Notes under the pieces: generated by a model
Database searches by the model: none
What the model was told of the DNA's origin: nothing
Seen by the model: only the letters and a program-made list of their open reading frames with translations
Assembly (NCBI RefSeq): GCF_002964665.1
Contig: NZ_PQBZ01000034.1
Location: 1,240,429 to 1,304,428 of the forward strand
DNA length: 64,000 nt
Origin: Pseudoalteromonas sp. T1lg23B
Lineage (GTDB): Bacteria; Pseudomonadota; Gammaproteobacteria; Enterobacterales; Alteromonadaceae
Direction of reading: 5' to 3'
Shown: one piece after another, positions 18,795-27,118 of the stretch
How the letters are laid out: each line of letters opens with the position of its first letter
How positions within the stretch are numbered: position 1 is the first letter of the stretch
Made by a program: the position numbers and the translations under genes

Positions 18795-20349
18795 CCTATT
18801 CTCCTTATTGAAAGACAAAAAAGCGTGGCTGGCATTATTTGCTGGCCTTGCGCTTACTTTTGGCTATGCGCCATTTAATGTTTGGCCACTCACGTTTATC
18901 GCAATTGCCCTAGCCTGCTATGTTACAGACACACCAAGCCCTAGAAAAGCCGCAAAATACGGCTTTATATTCGGTTTTGCTTGGTTTTCACTGGGTATTA
19001 GTTGGGTGCATGTTTCTATTGCGCAATACGGCGGCCTACCATTACCTATTTCTTTGCTGCTCATGGCGTTGCTATGCGCTTATTTGGCGCTCTATCCTAT
19101 GTTGGCTTTTACCCTAGCTAGTCGCTTTGTAAATAAGCCTTGGCAGCGTATCGCTATGTTAATTGTCGGTTTTGCTGTTTTTGAGTGGCTGCGCGGCAAA
19201 CTACTGACAGGCTTTCCTTGGCTTAGCTTTGGTTACACACTCACCGATAGCCCGCTAAATACTTTAGCGCCGTTAATCGGAGAGTTTGGTTTAACACTGC
19301 TGTGCATACTCGTCGGCGGTTGTATTTACTACTCTTGGAAAAAACCTCGTGCTAAGCCCGCCCTCCTCATGGCAAGCTGCCTACTACTGTTGTTCAGCAC
19401 AGATATGTTACTTGATAAACCAAAACATTCTGACAAACATATCTCCACATTGTTAGTACAAGGTAATATTCAGCAAAGCCTACGCTGGGAACCTGAGCAA
19501 TTTTGGCCAACCATGTCTAAATATCGCGATATGACGCGCCCACACTGGCATGATGTTGATTTAGTACTGTGGCCTGAAGCTGCTATTCCTGAAATTGAAG
19601 ATTTTGCTAACGCATTCTTAATCGACTTGGATAAAGCCGCTGCATTTAATAACACCGCACTGATAACGGGCATTCCAGATTATCAGCTAAACAGCAAAAC
19701 TGTTTACAATACTCTGATAGTGCTGGGTAAACGGCATGAAGAGGATGAGCAAGGGCATTACCAATACCTGCACCCAAACCGCTATCAAAAGCACCAACTG
19801 TTACCCATTGGCGAGTTCGTACCATTTGAAAGTATCCTCAGGCCACTGGCCCCACTTTTTGATTTAGCCATGTCTTCATTTACTCGTGGTGAACGCATCC
19901 AGCACAATTTGGTTGCCAATAGTTTGCATATTCTTCCTGCCATTTGCTACGAAATCGCTTTTAGTGAACTCGTGAGAGACAATTTTACTAAACAATCAGA
20001 CATCTTGTTTACGGTGAGTAATGATGCTTGGTTTGGTGACTCACATGGCCCACATCAGCACATGCAAATCGCGCGCATGCGAGCACTTGAATTACAAAGG
20101 CCCCTGCTCCGAGCCACAAACAATGGCATTACCGGTGTATATGACCCAATTTCACAGCAACAATTAACAATTGCACAATTTACCTCGGATGTACTTAAGA
20201 CAGAGGTGCAATTAATATCCGGCTACAGTTTTTTTAGTCAATACGGTCAGAAACCGATTTGGCTTATTGTTGCGCTATTGGCTGTGGCTGTCGCGGTCAG
20301 TAGAGCAAAAGCTTACTTTTTAAGCCGCTTCGAGCAAGATCTACTTTAG
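18772..20349 (+). CDS. lnt: Apolipoprotein N-acyltransferase
   Basis: Lnt adds the third acyl chain to lipoproteins at the periplasmic face of the inner membrane. The 525-residue protein has six to eight hydrophobic helices in its first 200 residues and a nitrilase-type domain (about 220-490) with the catalytic Glu in LLPIGEFVPFE, the WPEAAIPE motif and the nucleophile Cys in PAICYEIAF, then a last helix. It begins inside corC (overlap 18772-18794 in another frame). It gives LolB, LptE and RlpA of this window their mature lipid anchors. Confidence 0.95.
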   Translation: MATTKLNNLFSLLKDKKAWLALFAGLALTFGYAPFNVWPLTFIAIALACYVTDTPSPRKAAKYGFIFGFAWFSLGISWVHVSIAQYGGLPLPISLLLMALLCAYLALYPMLAFTLASRFVNKPWQRIAMLIVGFAVFEWLRGKLLTGFPWLSFGYTLTDSPLNTLAPLIGEFGLTLLCILVGGCIYYSWKKPRAKPALLMASCLLLLFSTDMLLDKPKHSDKHISTLLVQGNIQQSLRWEPEQFWPTMSKYRDMTRPHWHDVDLVLWPEAAIPEIEDFANAFLIDLDKAAAFNNTALITGIPDYQLNSKTVYNTLIVLGKRHEEDEQGHYQYLHPNRYQKHQLLPIGEFVPFESILRPLAPLFDLAMSSFTRGERIQHNLVANSLHILPAICYEIAFSELVRDNFTKQSDILFTVSNDAWFGDSHGPHQHMQIARMRALELQRPLLRATNNGITGVYDPISQQQLTIAQFTSDVLKTEVQLISGYSFFSQYGQKPIWLIVALLAVAVAVSRAKAYFLSRFEQDLL

Positions 20350-20560
20350 GACAAATAGTGGCCTATTTTTGATATAACACTTGTTAAAGCCAATGCCTCT
20401 CGTTAGTGCATACAATCATGAAATACCCACAACTTTGGTGCAACTTCGCCCTTCGCTTTCATTCAGAAAAGACTAACCAACTGAATTTATTAACAATAAA
20501 AAGTTGGTACGCTTCTTCCAATATCATGTCTATCAATCACAACAAGCGAAGGTGGTTAAC
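20350..20560. other. Gap between lnt and the small-ORF/HTH/GNAT group
   Basis: A weak hairpin AAATAG-TGGC-CTATTT with a short T run (about 20355-20372) may end lnt transcription. The remaining sequence shows no convincing promoter or long frame. A 65-codon frame opening at 20406 has no ribosome site and a composition unlike a protein, so I leave it out. Confidence 0.4.
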
Positions 20561-20668
20561 ATGGTCGATTTATATCAAACCCTATATTTATTGTGGCATT
20601 TAGACATCAGTATTTGGCAAATTCACGATGTGAAACATCCTGTTAAAGGTGTAAGGAAGCAGTTATGA
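20561..20668 (+). CDS. Candidate 35-residue small protein, coupled to the HTH gene
   Basis: An ATG at 20561, preceded by AAGGTGG with about 6-9 base spacing, opens a 35-codon frame (begins MVDLYQTLYLLWHLD, ends GVRKQL) whose TGA overlaps the ATG of the next gene as ATGA. The first half is aromatic and hydrophobic, the second half basic, so it could be a small helix or simply a leader that couples translation to the HTH protein. I recognise no family. The good ribosome site and exact ATGA overlap support it; its shortness argues for caution. Confidence 0.5.
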   Translation: MVDLYQTLYLLWHLDISIWQIHDVKHPVKGVRKQL

Positions 20669-20910
20669 GAGCGCTATCACTACAACATCCTCTTATGCTT
20701 GAGGCTGTGCATAAAGTCTTAAGCGAACAGTTTTCAATTTCCGAAGCTGCGCAACAGTATGCTTTACCAAAGCGCTCGCTCTATCGAGCGGTGAGATTAG
20801 CACAGGCTAAACCAAAGCAACAAAACGAGCGCTTAAGAGCAACCAAACAGTTGCTAGAGCAGCATCTGAGTGACATAGAAAGGTCCTTACAAGGGTTGCA
20901 ACGCGCATGA
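20665..20910 (+). CDS. Small helix-turn-helix DNA-binding protein
   Basis: An 81-residue protein. Residues about 10-45 (MLEAVHKVLSEQFSISEAAQQYALPKRSLYRAV) fit a helix-turn-helix like those of Psq/TrfB-type regulators: a Ser-Ile-Ser-Glu-Ala-Ala turn followed by a recognition helix with Lys-Arg-Ser. Residues 50-81 are a charged, probably coiled-coil helix suitable for dimerisation. The start has AAGGAAG eight bases upstream. Its stop overlaps the GNAT start as ATGA, so it probably regulates its own short operon. Target unknown. Confidence 0.7.
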   Translation: MRALSLQHPLMLEAVHKVLSEQFSISEAAQQYALPKRSLYRAVRLAQAKPKQQNERLRATKQLLEQHLSDIERSLQGLQRA

Positions 20911-21470
20911 AAACCTTACACTTGCAGGCCACAGAGCTGGCCTGCATTACCCCAGTGTTTACACAATTGGTAGAAATACTTGGCGCATGCATCAATGAAG
21001 GTGCCTCACTTGGGTTTCATAAACCCGCACAAGCTGACTTATTGCAGCAATATTGGCATGATATCAGTGATGAACTGCGTTTAAAGCAGCGTCATTTTTA
21101 CGCTATTTTTACCGGTGATACGGTGCTGGCTTGCGTACAATTGGTGCCTTGTGACAAACAAAATGGCACCCACCGCGCTGAAATAGAAAAACTGCTAGTG
21201 CGCCCCAGTGCACAACGTCAAGGACTGGCACGCAAGTTAGTGCAGTTTTTGGAGCAACAAGCAGTAGCAAAAAAATTGAGGCTACTGATACTAGATACAC
21301 ACACTGGCGATAAGTCAGAGCTATTTTATCAAGCACTCAATTATCAAAAATCGGGGCAAATCCCAAATTTTGTCACCGATGCGAGTGGTCAATTCAATGC
21401 TACCAGCTATTACTATAAAGTTTTGCCCGAAGAGCCTGCTATCGCTACTTGCCCCCAGCTAAATCGATAA
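20907..21470 (+). CDS. GNAT-family N-acetyltransferase
   Basis: The 187-residue protein has a GNAT core (about 40-165): the acetyl-CoA pyrophosphate-binding motif VRPSAQRQGLARKLVQFLEQQA (about 102-123, Q/RxxGxA pattern) and a following strand LRLLILDTHTGDKSELFYQALNYQKSG that is typical of motif B. The substrate cannot be predicted. It is translationally coupled to the HTH gene and its last 26 bases overlap the 3' end of the convergent SDR gene. Confidence 0.85.
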   Translation: MKTLHLQATELACITPVFTQLVEILGACINEGASLGFHKPAQADLLQQYWHDISDELRLKQRHFYAIFTGDTVLACVQLVPCDKQNGTHRAEIEKLLVRPSAQRQGLARKLVQFLEQQAVAKKLRLLILDTHTGDKSELFYQALNYQKSGQIPNFVTDASGQFNATSYYYKVLPEEPAIATCPQLNR

Positions 21471-22191
21471 AGCTTCCGGTCACGTAGCTGGCCTCTTCAC
21501 TGAGTAACCAAGCAATGGCATTGGCAACTTCTTCACTTGTACCACCTCGCCCAAGTGGTAACAAAGATGCAAGACGCTCTACTCTATCTGGTTCGCCTCC
21601 ATCGCGGTGGATATCAGTATATATACAACCTGGTCGCACACAATTGACCCGAATACCACTGGCAGCCAACTCCAATGAGAGTCCCGTAGTAAAAGAGTCT
21701 ATTGCACCTTTGGACGCTGCATAGTCAACGTATTCATTGGCCGCCCCCAGTCTAGATGCTGCAGAGGATACATTAACAATGGCGCATTGGCTTGCTTCAT
21801 GATGTGCTTTAAACTGCTTGATAGCCTCACGGGCACATATAAAATAAGGCGTTACATTATGCATTAGCACCGAGTTAATTCGCTCAGCGCTCATCTGTTC
21901 AACACGCATTTGCGGTTTGAGTATACCCACATTGTTGACTAGGTGGCTCAGCGGACCTAACTCAGACTTTATGTTAGCAAACAAAGCGACAACCGCGTCC
22001 TCATCACTAATGTCAGTTTGAAATATAGCGGCTTGACCACCCATGCTCAGGATCTGCTCCTTAACCTGCCCGGCAGCGTGACTATCTTCTTTGTAATTGA
22101 TGGCAACCTTGTAGCCTAGCGTTGCTAATTTGATGGCACTCGCCGCGCCTATACCACGACTTGCTCCTGTGACAAGAACAACTTTGTTCAA
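21445..22191 (-). CDS. Short-chain dehydrogenase/reductase (SDR), NAD(P)-dependent
   Basis: A 248-residue classical SDR with cofactor motif VTGASRGIGAASAIKLATLGY (about 6-26; TGxxxGxG), NNVG in LVNNVGIL, the catalytic Ser in VNVSSAASRLG, and YxxxK as YVDYAASKGA (about 154-163). The Arg/Asn after the second strand suggest NADPH, though that is an inference. The substrate is unknown; such proteins are often annotated FabG-like or sugar/steroid dehydrogenases. It converges on the GNAT gene with a 26-base overlap, so each transcript carries antisense to the other. Confidence 0.9.
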   Translation of the reverse strand: MNKVVLVTGASRGIGAASAIKLATLGYKVAINYKEDSHAAGQVKEQILSMGGQAAIFQTDISDEDAVVALFANIKSELGPLSHLVNNVGILKPQMRVEQMSAERINSVLMHNVTPYFICAREAIKQFKAHHEASQCAIVNVSSAASRLGAANEYVDYAASKGAIDSFTTGLSLELAASGIRVNCVRPGCIYTDIHRDGGEPDRVERLASLLPLGRGGTSEEVANAIAWLLSEEASYVTGSFIDLAGGK

Positions 22192-22565
22192 GCTACTTTC
22201 CTTTTAAACAGAGATATACGGTGCGATACACTAGCAGGATAAAAAGAGGGTTGTCTATCTCATTAACAGCAATAACACGGGTCTATGACTCATAGCTACA
22301 CTCCACCAAACACTCATATACATATGAAAAATAATAACTTTAAAAATATATTCAATTTTTTAAAAATAATTCTTGCGTCATAAAAAAACTGCAACTAATA
22401 TCCACTTGCTTCTTGATGATAGCCAATCCGAGTACATCACACCCCGAGTGTGGCAAGGCGATAGAGCAACTATCCAAGAGTGACTTTGACTGCGTATTTA
22501 CGCGCTTATTGACGCTCAACTTTTCGAATGGTTTGGAAAGTTTGTTTCTATTTTTGGAGGCTCTT
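22192..22565. other. Divergent gap upstream of the decarboxylase
   Basis: 374 bases, AT-rich at 22320-22400. The decarboxylase frame is open back to 22413, but that stretch has no ribosome site and lacks the family's N-terminus, so I treat it as untranslated leader. I see no certain promoter pair, riboswitch or leader-peptide structure, though a regulated leader would be expected for a polyamine-related gene. Confidence 0.4.
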
Positions 22566-23756
22566 ATGGCTAACTCGGCGTTGGATTTTTCTGCTTTTTC
22601 ACCTTCAGCACTTAGCGCTGAAGAAACACAACTTATTGAAACTTCAGTAGCGCAATTTGGCGCACCTCTTTTGCTTTTGGACTGTGATGTTGTACGCCAA
22701 CAATACCGTGCACTTGCGGCTGCTCTGCCTAATGTAATTTTACACTTTGCACTTAAACCCCTGCCTCATGAAGCCGTGGTACGTACATTACTAGCAGAGG
22801 GGGCAAGTTTTGATCTTGCCACCAGCGGTGAAGTGGACTTAGTTGCCAGCCAAGGTGTGCCTGCGGAAAAAACCATTCACACCCATCCGATAAAACGTGA
22901 TAGTGATATTCGAGATGCTCTCGCATACGGTTGTACTGTGTTTGTGGTGGATAACCTAAATGAACTTGAAAAGTTTATTCCATACAAAGATGAAGTTGAA
23001 CTGCTAGTACGCTTGAGTTTTAGAAACGCAGAAGCATTCGCTGACTTATCGAAAAAGTTTGGCTGTAGCCCTGATCAAGCAATTACCATCATTGCACAGG
23101 CTAAGCAGTTAGGTATTCGCATTAAAGGGTTATCGTTTCATGTTGGCTCGCAAACTAGCAGCCCTCAAAAATATGTGGATGCTATTTTGGCGTGTAAGCA
23201 AGTAATGGAAAAAGTCGTGGCATTGGGTTTACCGGCTTTGAGTACGCTCGACATCGGTGGCGGCTTCCCTGTTAGCTACGCAAAACAAGTGATGCCTATT
23301 GATGAATTCTGTGCGCCGATCAACGTTGCATTAGCCAGTTTACCAGAGACAGTTCAAGTGCTTGCAGAGCCCGGACGTTTCATTGTTGCACCAGCGGTGA
23401 TGAGTGTAGCTTCGGTAATGGGTCAAGCAGAGCGCGAAGGTAAGATTTGGTATTATTTAGATGATGGAATTTACGGTTCATTCAGCGGCTTAATGTTTGA
23501 TGAAGCGAATTATCCGATTGTCACAGTAAATCAGGATACCTTATGTTATCCAAGCGTGTTGGCTGGGCCTACCTGTGACAGCATAGATGTTGTTGCTGAG
23601 CACATTATGCTCCCTAAACTTGCCAACGGTGATTTGATCGTGGCACGCATGATGGGCGCATACACCAGTGCGACCGCCACAGATTTTAACTTCTTCAAGC
23701 GTGCACAGACTGTGGTGCTAAACGAAGTGTGCTTAGCGGAGCAAAAGTTAGGCTAA
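22566..23756 (+). CDS. Fold-type III PLP-dependent decarboxylase (ornithine/lysine decarboxylase-like)
   Basis: A 396-residue alanine-racemase-fold decarboxylase. The start is the ATG at 22566 with GGAGG five bases upstream. The PLP-binding Lys lies in LHFALKPLPHEAVV, the glycine-rich phosphate loop in STLDIGGGFPV, EPGRF binds the phosphate, and GPTCDSIDV carries the active-site Cys-Asp of eukaryotic-type ornithine decarboxylases. The FALKPLPH wording recalls the Vibrio lysine/ornithine decarboxylases, so putrescine or cadaverine synthesis is likely; which substrate is preferred cannot be read by eye. No other polyamine gene is adjacent. An imperfect hairpin (23764-23793) follows. Confidence 0.87.
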   Translation: MANSALDFSAFSPSALSAEETQLIETSVAQFGAPLLLLDCDVVRQQYRALAAALPNVILHFALKPLPHEAVVRTLLAEGASFDLATSGEVDLVASQGVPAEKTIHTHPIKRDSDIRDALAYGCTVFVVDNLNELEKFIPYKDEVELLVRLSFRNAEAFADLSKKFGCSPDQAITIIAQAKQLGIRIKGLSFHVGSQTSSPQKYVDAILACKQVMEKVVALGLPALSTLDIGGGFPVSYAKQVMPIDEFCAPINVALASLPETVQVLAEPGRFIVAPAVMSVASVMGQAEREGKIWYYLDDGIYGSFSGLMFDEANYPIVTVNQDTLCYPSVLAGPTCDSIDVVAEHIMLPKLANGDLIVARMMGAYTSATATDFNFFKRAQTVVLNEVCLAEQKLG

Positions 23757-23944
23757 TCCTGTTAGGGCAACGTTTTTTTGCAGACGCTGCCCTTCGCAAA
23801 TGATCAAGCTAAATCAATACATGATAAGATTTAACCAAAATAGATCATTAAATAAGCTTTAAGGCGAAATAAAGCAATTTAATTTACATTTGTCCCTATT
23901 TTGTTTGTCCTGAATTTAGACGTTTTTGAAAAAAGGATATTAAA

Positions 23945-24121
23945 ATGAAAGTACAACTTAAAAAGAAAATGCTTAAGCGCCTAACGGATAATAAAAATCT
24001 AGTGGGTAAAGCTTTAACACCGCGTGTCGGTGGAGGAAATGGCGCATGTTTCGGCACTAGAAGATGTCAAATTGCCGACCAACCTCATGACACCATTGAT
24101 GATGTGCCAGTCACATTTTAA
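23945..24121 (+). CDS. Candidate 58-residue ribosomally made natural-product precursor peptide
   Basis: An ATG at 23945 with AAGGA about eight bases upstream encodes 58 residues ending at TAA 24119-24121. The N-terminal half is a Lys-rich amphipathic leader (MKVQLKKKMLKRLTDNKN) ending in LTPRVGGG (24-31), much like the leaders of small precursor peptides I remember from Pseudoalteromonas and related genera. The rest (32-58) has Cys35 and Cys41 and an acidic C-terminus. A strong terminator begins within ten bases of the stop, so it is a free-standing small transcript. No maturation enzyme or peptidase-transporter is adjacent, so modification would need enzymes elsewhere. Coding status is well supported; the natural-product role is inference. 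Confidence 0.75.
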   Translation: MKVQLKKKMLKRLTDNKNLVGKALTPRVGGGNGACFGTRRCQIADQPHDTIDDVPVTF

Positions 24122-24128
24122 ACCGCAG

Positions 24129-24157
24129 AAAAGCCAGTGATAGAACGCTGGCTTTTT
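24129..24157 (+). terminator. Rho-independent terminator after the peptide gene
   Basis: AAAAGCCAG pairs with CTGGCTTTT, extended inward by a T-G and a G-C pair, loop ATAGAA, then more T. The A run on the left makes it usable from the FKBP side too. Confidence 0.85.
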
Positions 24158-24167
24158 TAAATCTTAT

Positions 24168-24650
24168 TTAAGACTCTATCGCCAGTAACTCCACCTCAAA
24201 AATCAACAGCGACCCAGGTTCAATTTTACCTGCAGCTCTATCGCCATAACCTAGTTCTGGGCCAATGAAAAAGCGATACTTATCCCCTACTTTCATTAGT
24301 TGTACACCTTCAGTCCAACCTGGAATAACCTGATTTAATGCAAAACTAATTGGGCTGTCTCGCAGCACTGAGCTGTCAAATACAGAGCCATCCAAAAGCG
24401 TACCATGATAATGTACCTTCACTTTGCTCGTCGCTGTTGGGTGTGTATCACCGGTTCCCTCAGTGAGAACTTCGTATTGCAACCCTGATTCTGTGGTTTT
24501 TATATTCGGCTTATCTGTATTTTGCGCTAAAAACGTCTGTGCCGCTCTGCGGTTATACTGTGCAGACTGCTTTTGCTGTTTAGACTGTTTGTATACTAGG
24601 GCGGCCATCACCAAAATCACCACTAGTAAAATTATGTTCGTGGTAGACAT
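24168..24650 (-). CDS. Membrane-anchored FKBP-type peptidyl-prolyl isomerase
   Basis: The 160-residue protein starts at the ATG 24650 (AAGGA eight bases upstream; TGATG overlap with the stop of the protease gene). Residues 5-20 form one membrane helix, likely a signal anchor with the rest in the periplasm. A Gln/Lys-rich linker follows, then a FKBP domain (about 65-158) with VKVHYHGTLLDGSVFDSS, FALNQVIPGWTEGVQLMKVGDKYRFFIGPELGYG and a final IEPGSLLIFEVELL strand, where the active-site residues are conserved. It would catalyse prolyl cis-trans isomerisation and may act as a chaperone. The tight coupling to the Lon-type protease hints at shared work in protein quality control, though on different sides of the membrane. 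Confidence 0.9.
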   Translation of the reverse strand: MSTTNIILLVVILVMAALVYKQSKQQKQSAQYNRRAAQTFLAQNTDKPNIKTTESGLQYEVLTEGTGDTHPTATSKVKVHYHGTLLDGSVFDSSVLRDSPISFALNQVIPGWTEGVQLMKVGDKYRFFIGPELGYGDRAAGKIEPGSLLIFEVELLAIES

Positions 24651-27073
24651 CACGCATCCTTCTCTTTTTCGCTTTCTTTATCTTCGTCTTTGTCTTCGCC
24701 ATTGACCACATTGGCAATGTGCTGCAACCGTTCAAGCGCTAAGCCATTGATACTATCCTTTGGATAAGCACCATCTTTTAAGGCACCGGCCGGTTTATCC
24801 ATCAGCAAGGTCAAGGCTTCGTCTACACTTTGAACCGCATAAATATTAAAGCGGCCAGCCGCAACGGCCGCCACTATTTCATCATCTAATACTAGGTTAA
24901 CGCGGTTCGAATTGGGTATGATAACCCCTTGCTCGCCCGTTAAACCTCGCATTTTACAGAGCTTGAAAAAGCCTTCGATTTTTTCATTTACACCACCAAT
25001 GGCTTGAACTTCACCATGCTGGTTAATCGATCCTGTCAGCGCTAATGATTGATTAATAGGCAGTTGTGTGATGGCTGAGATAAGTCCACACAACTCGGCC
25101 AGTGATGCGCTGTCTCCATCAATGTAGCCATAACTTTGCTCAATAGCGATGTTCGCGCTCAGTGTTAACGCAAAGTTCTGTGCATATTTGTTGCCCAGAT
25201 AACCGGTCAGCAACATCACTCCTTTTGAGTGAATAGCTTTACCTAACTCGGCTTCTCTTTCTACGTCAATCACGCCATCGGCTCCAGCATATACCGTTGC
25301 TGTGATCCGTGCTGGCGTACCAAAGGCGGTATCACCAATATGCAACACCGTTAAGCCGTTTACTTTACCTACCGCTTTACCTTGTGTTGCTATCAGAGTG
25401 TGGCCTTCTTGAATATCACTGAGCATATTTTCACTCAATTGACCGGTGCGATATTGTTTACCCGCAATTGCCTCATCGATGTGTTCTGAATTGATTTGCG
25501 TTACTTCATCTTGTTTTGCATAAAAGCTAGCTTCTGCCACCAATTCCAATACATCTGCAAAACGTGCTGACAATTTGGTGTGGTGTTCAGCTTGTCGATA
25601 GCTAAATTTGAGTAAACGCGCAAACGCTTCAGCAGTCAGTGTACAGTTGAGCGTCTGTTGAGCATAATCTTGCACTTTGCTAATAAACTGATATTGCATC
25701 TTGTCAGAACTTGGCAGGTAATAATCAAAATCGGCCAGCACTCTAAATAGCTCAGCGAATTCTTCATCATACTCACCTATGGTGTAGTATAAATCTCGCG
25801 AGCCTAACAGAATGATTTTCACATCCAATGGGATCAACTGCGGCTTTAAAGTAAAGCTACTACCTACTGAGTTGTCCTGATAAGGCAAATCATTTTTGAT
25901 CTGATGGGTTTTCAAAGAGAGTTTCAAGCCATCCCACACCTGTGGATTGGCGAGTACCTTCTCAGCATCCATGATCAGATAGCCGCCATTCGCTCGGTGC
26001 AATGCACCCGCTTGAATAGAGCGATAGCTGGTGATCAAAGTACCTTGCGATGTCGCATACTCTACCTTGCCAAAAATGTTGCCAAAGGTCGGATTTGGCT
26101 CATAAACAACGGGCGCTGGATCATCATCTTTATATTCGACCAGAATATTTGGCGCAAAAAAGTCACTCAGCATACCTTTTGCGTCAAAATCATCTTTGTT
26201 TTCATCGCTGTTCGCGTCGTCATCTAGCCACTCAAGTACCGCATCAACAATTTCTGTGCGTAAATCTTTGAGATAACGCACTACACCTATGTGACTTGAG
26301 TACTTATGCTCCAAAGTTCTCAACAGCGGCTTAGTCGCCATCTCTACGGTAGACTTTTTTAAATTACGTAACTTCTCTGATGATTCACGTTTCCAGCGAG
26401 GGAGTTCGAGCAACGCTTCGATCAGCGCATCTTCTAACTCTTCAATGGCGTTAATAAAGTGCGCTTGAAGATGCTCATCCAATGCTGCAAACTCATTGTC
26501 ATCTAATTGCTTGCCATCCACTACTGGCGCAAAGCCCACTAAATTACTTTCTTCAAGCAAAGCCACGCTTTTATCCGCCGCTAATTGCTCGACCGCCGTT
26601 AACGCCGCATTGTATTTGTTATCAAAATCTCTATCGATGGACTTTTTCTTGCGTTGATATCCTGGGTTATCAAAGGCTGCTGGGAAGGTATCTGCGACTT
26701 CATCCAAAAACTCGTCTATATCATCTGCAAGCTCTTTACTCTGACCCGCTTGCATAAACATCGCAATCGGCTCACGGTGATCATCATAGTTATTAACGTA
26801 TAGCCATTCCTTTGGTGTTGGACGCGTTTTACTGTGTGCGTCAAGTTTGTCCTTCACCATAGTAAAACGACCAAGCGCGGCTTCCCCCATCACAAACACG
26901 TTGTAGCCAGGTAACTCCATACCCAAAGCAAAATCCAATGCACTTTGTGCTCGTTGTTGACCAATGAACGGAAGCACCTCTGGGTAAGGGTTATGCATAC
27001 ATGATTGGACATGAGTAACAGAAACCGACGGCGCAAGCGCATCGGTAGATAATGGCGATATTTTTTTGGTCAT
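24650..27073 (-). CDS. Lon-family (S16) ATP-dependent protease, LonB/YcbZ-like
   Basis: An 807-residue protein. The N-terminal half is the AAA_32-type ATPase region; its P-loop reads MGEAALGRF (about 72-80) with Arg in place of the usual Lys, as in several members of this family. A helical insert covers about 130-320, Walker-B-like GGYLIMDAEKV follows at about 370, and the S16 protease domain lies at about 570-780 with catalytic Ser in YGYIDGDSASLAELCGL and Lys in GGVNEKIEGFF. It lacks the LAN domain of LonA. The ATG at 27073 is preferred over an in-frame TTG at 27094 without a ribosome site. The C-terminus is a run of Asp/Glu/Lys. Its stop overlaps the FKBP start. Confidence 0.88.
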   Translation of the reverse strand: MTKKISPLSTDALAPSVSVTHVQSCMHNPYPEVLPFIGQQRAQSALDFALGMELPGYNVFVMGEAALGRFTMVKDKLDAHSKTRPTPKEWLYVNNYDDHREPIAMFMQAGQSKELADDIDEFLDEVADTFPAAFDNPGYQRKKKSIDRDFDNKYNAALTAVEQLAADKSVALLEESNLVGFAPVVDGKQLDDNEFAALDEHLQAHFINAIEELEDALIEALLELPRWKRESSEKLRNLKKSTVEMATKPLLRTLEHKYSSHIGVVRYLKDLRTEIVDAVLEWLDDDANSDENKDDFDAKGMLSDFFAPNILVEYKDDDPAPVVYEPNPTFGNIFGKVEYATSQGTLITSYRSIQAGALHRANGGYLIMDAEKVLANPQVWDGLKLSLKTHQIKNDLPYQDNSVGSSFTLKPQLIPLDVKIILLGSRDLYYTIGEYDEEFAELFRVLADFDYYLPSSDKMQYQFISKVQDYAQQTLNCTLTAEAFARLLKFSYRQAEHHTKLSARFADVLELVAEASFYAKQDEVTQINSEHIDEAIAGKQYRTGQLSENMLSDIQEGHTLIATQGKAVGKVNGLTVLHIGDTAFGTPARITATVYAGADGVIDVEREAELGKAIHSKGVMLLTGYLGNKYAQNFALTLSANIAIEQSYGYIDGDSASLAELCGLISAITQLPINQSLALTGSINQHGEVQAIGGVNEKIEGFFKLCKMRGLTGEQGVIIPNSNRVNLVLDDEIVAAVAAGRFNIYAVQSVDEALTLLMDKPAGALKDGAYPKDSINGLALERLQHIANVVNGEDKDEDKESEKEKDA

Positions 27074-27118
27074 TCCTAACTTCTTATTTCTCAACGCTAA
27101 CTACTATAGGGTTAGGTT

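Noticed and set aside
20406..20603. 65-codon frame upstream of the HTH gene
   Set aside because: No ribosome site, and it overlaps the better supported 35-codon frame at 20561 in another frame.
22413..22565. In-frame N-terminal extension of the PLP decarboxylase
   Set aside because: No ribosome site precedes 22413, the residues do not resemble the family, and a strong GGAGG site lies five bases before the ATG at 22566.
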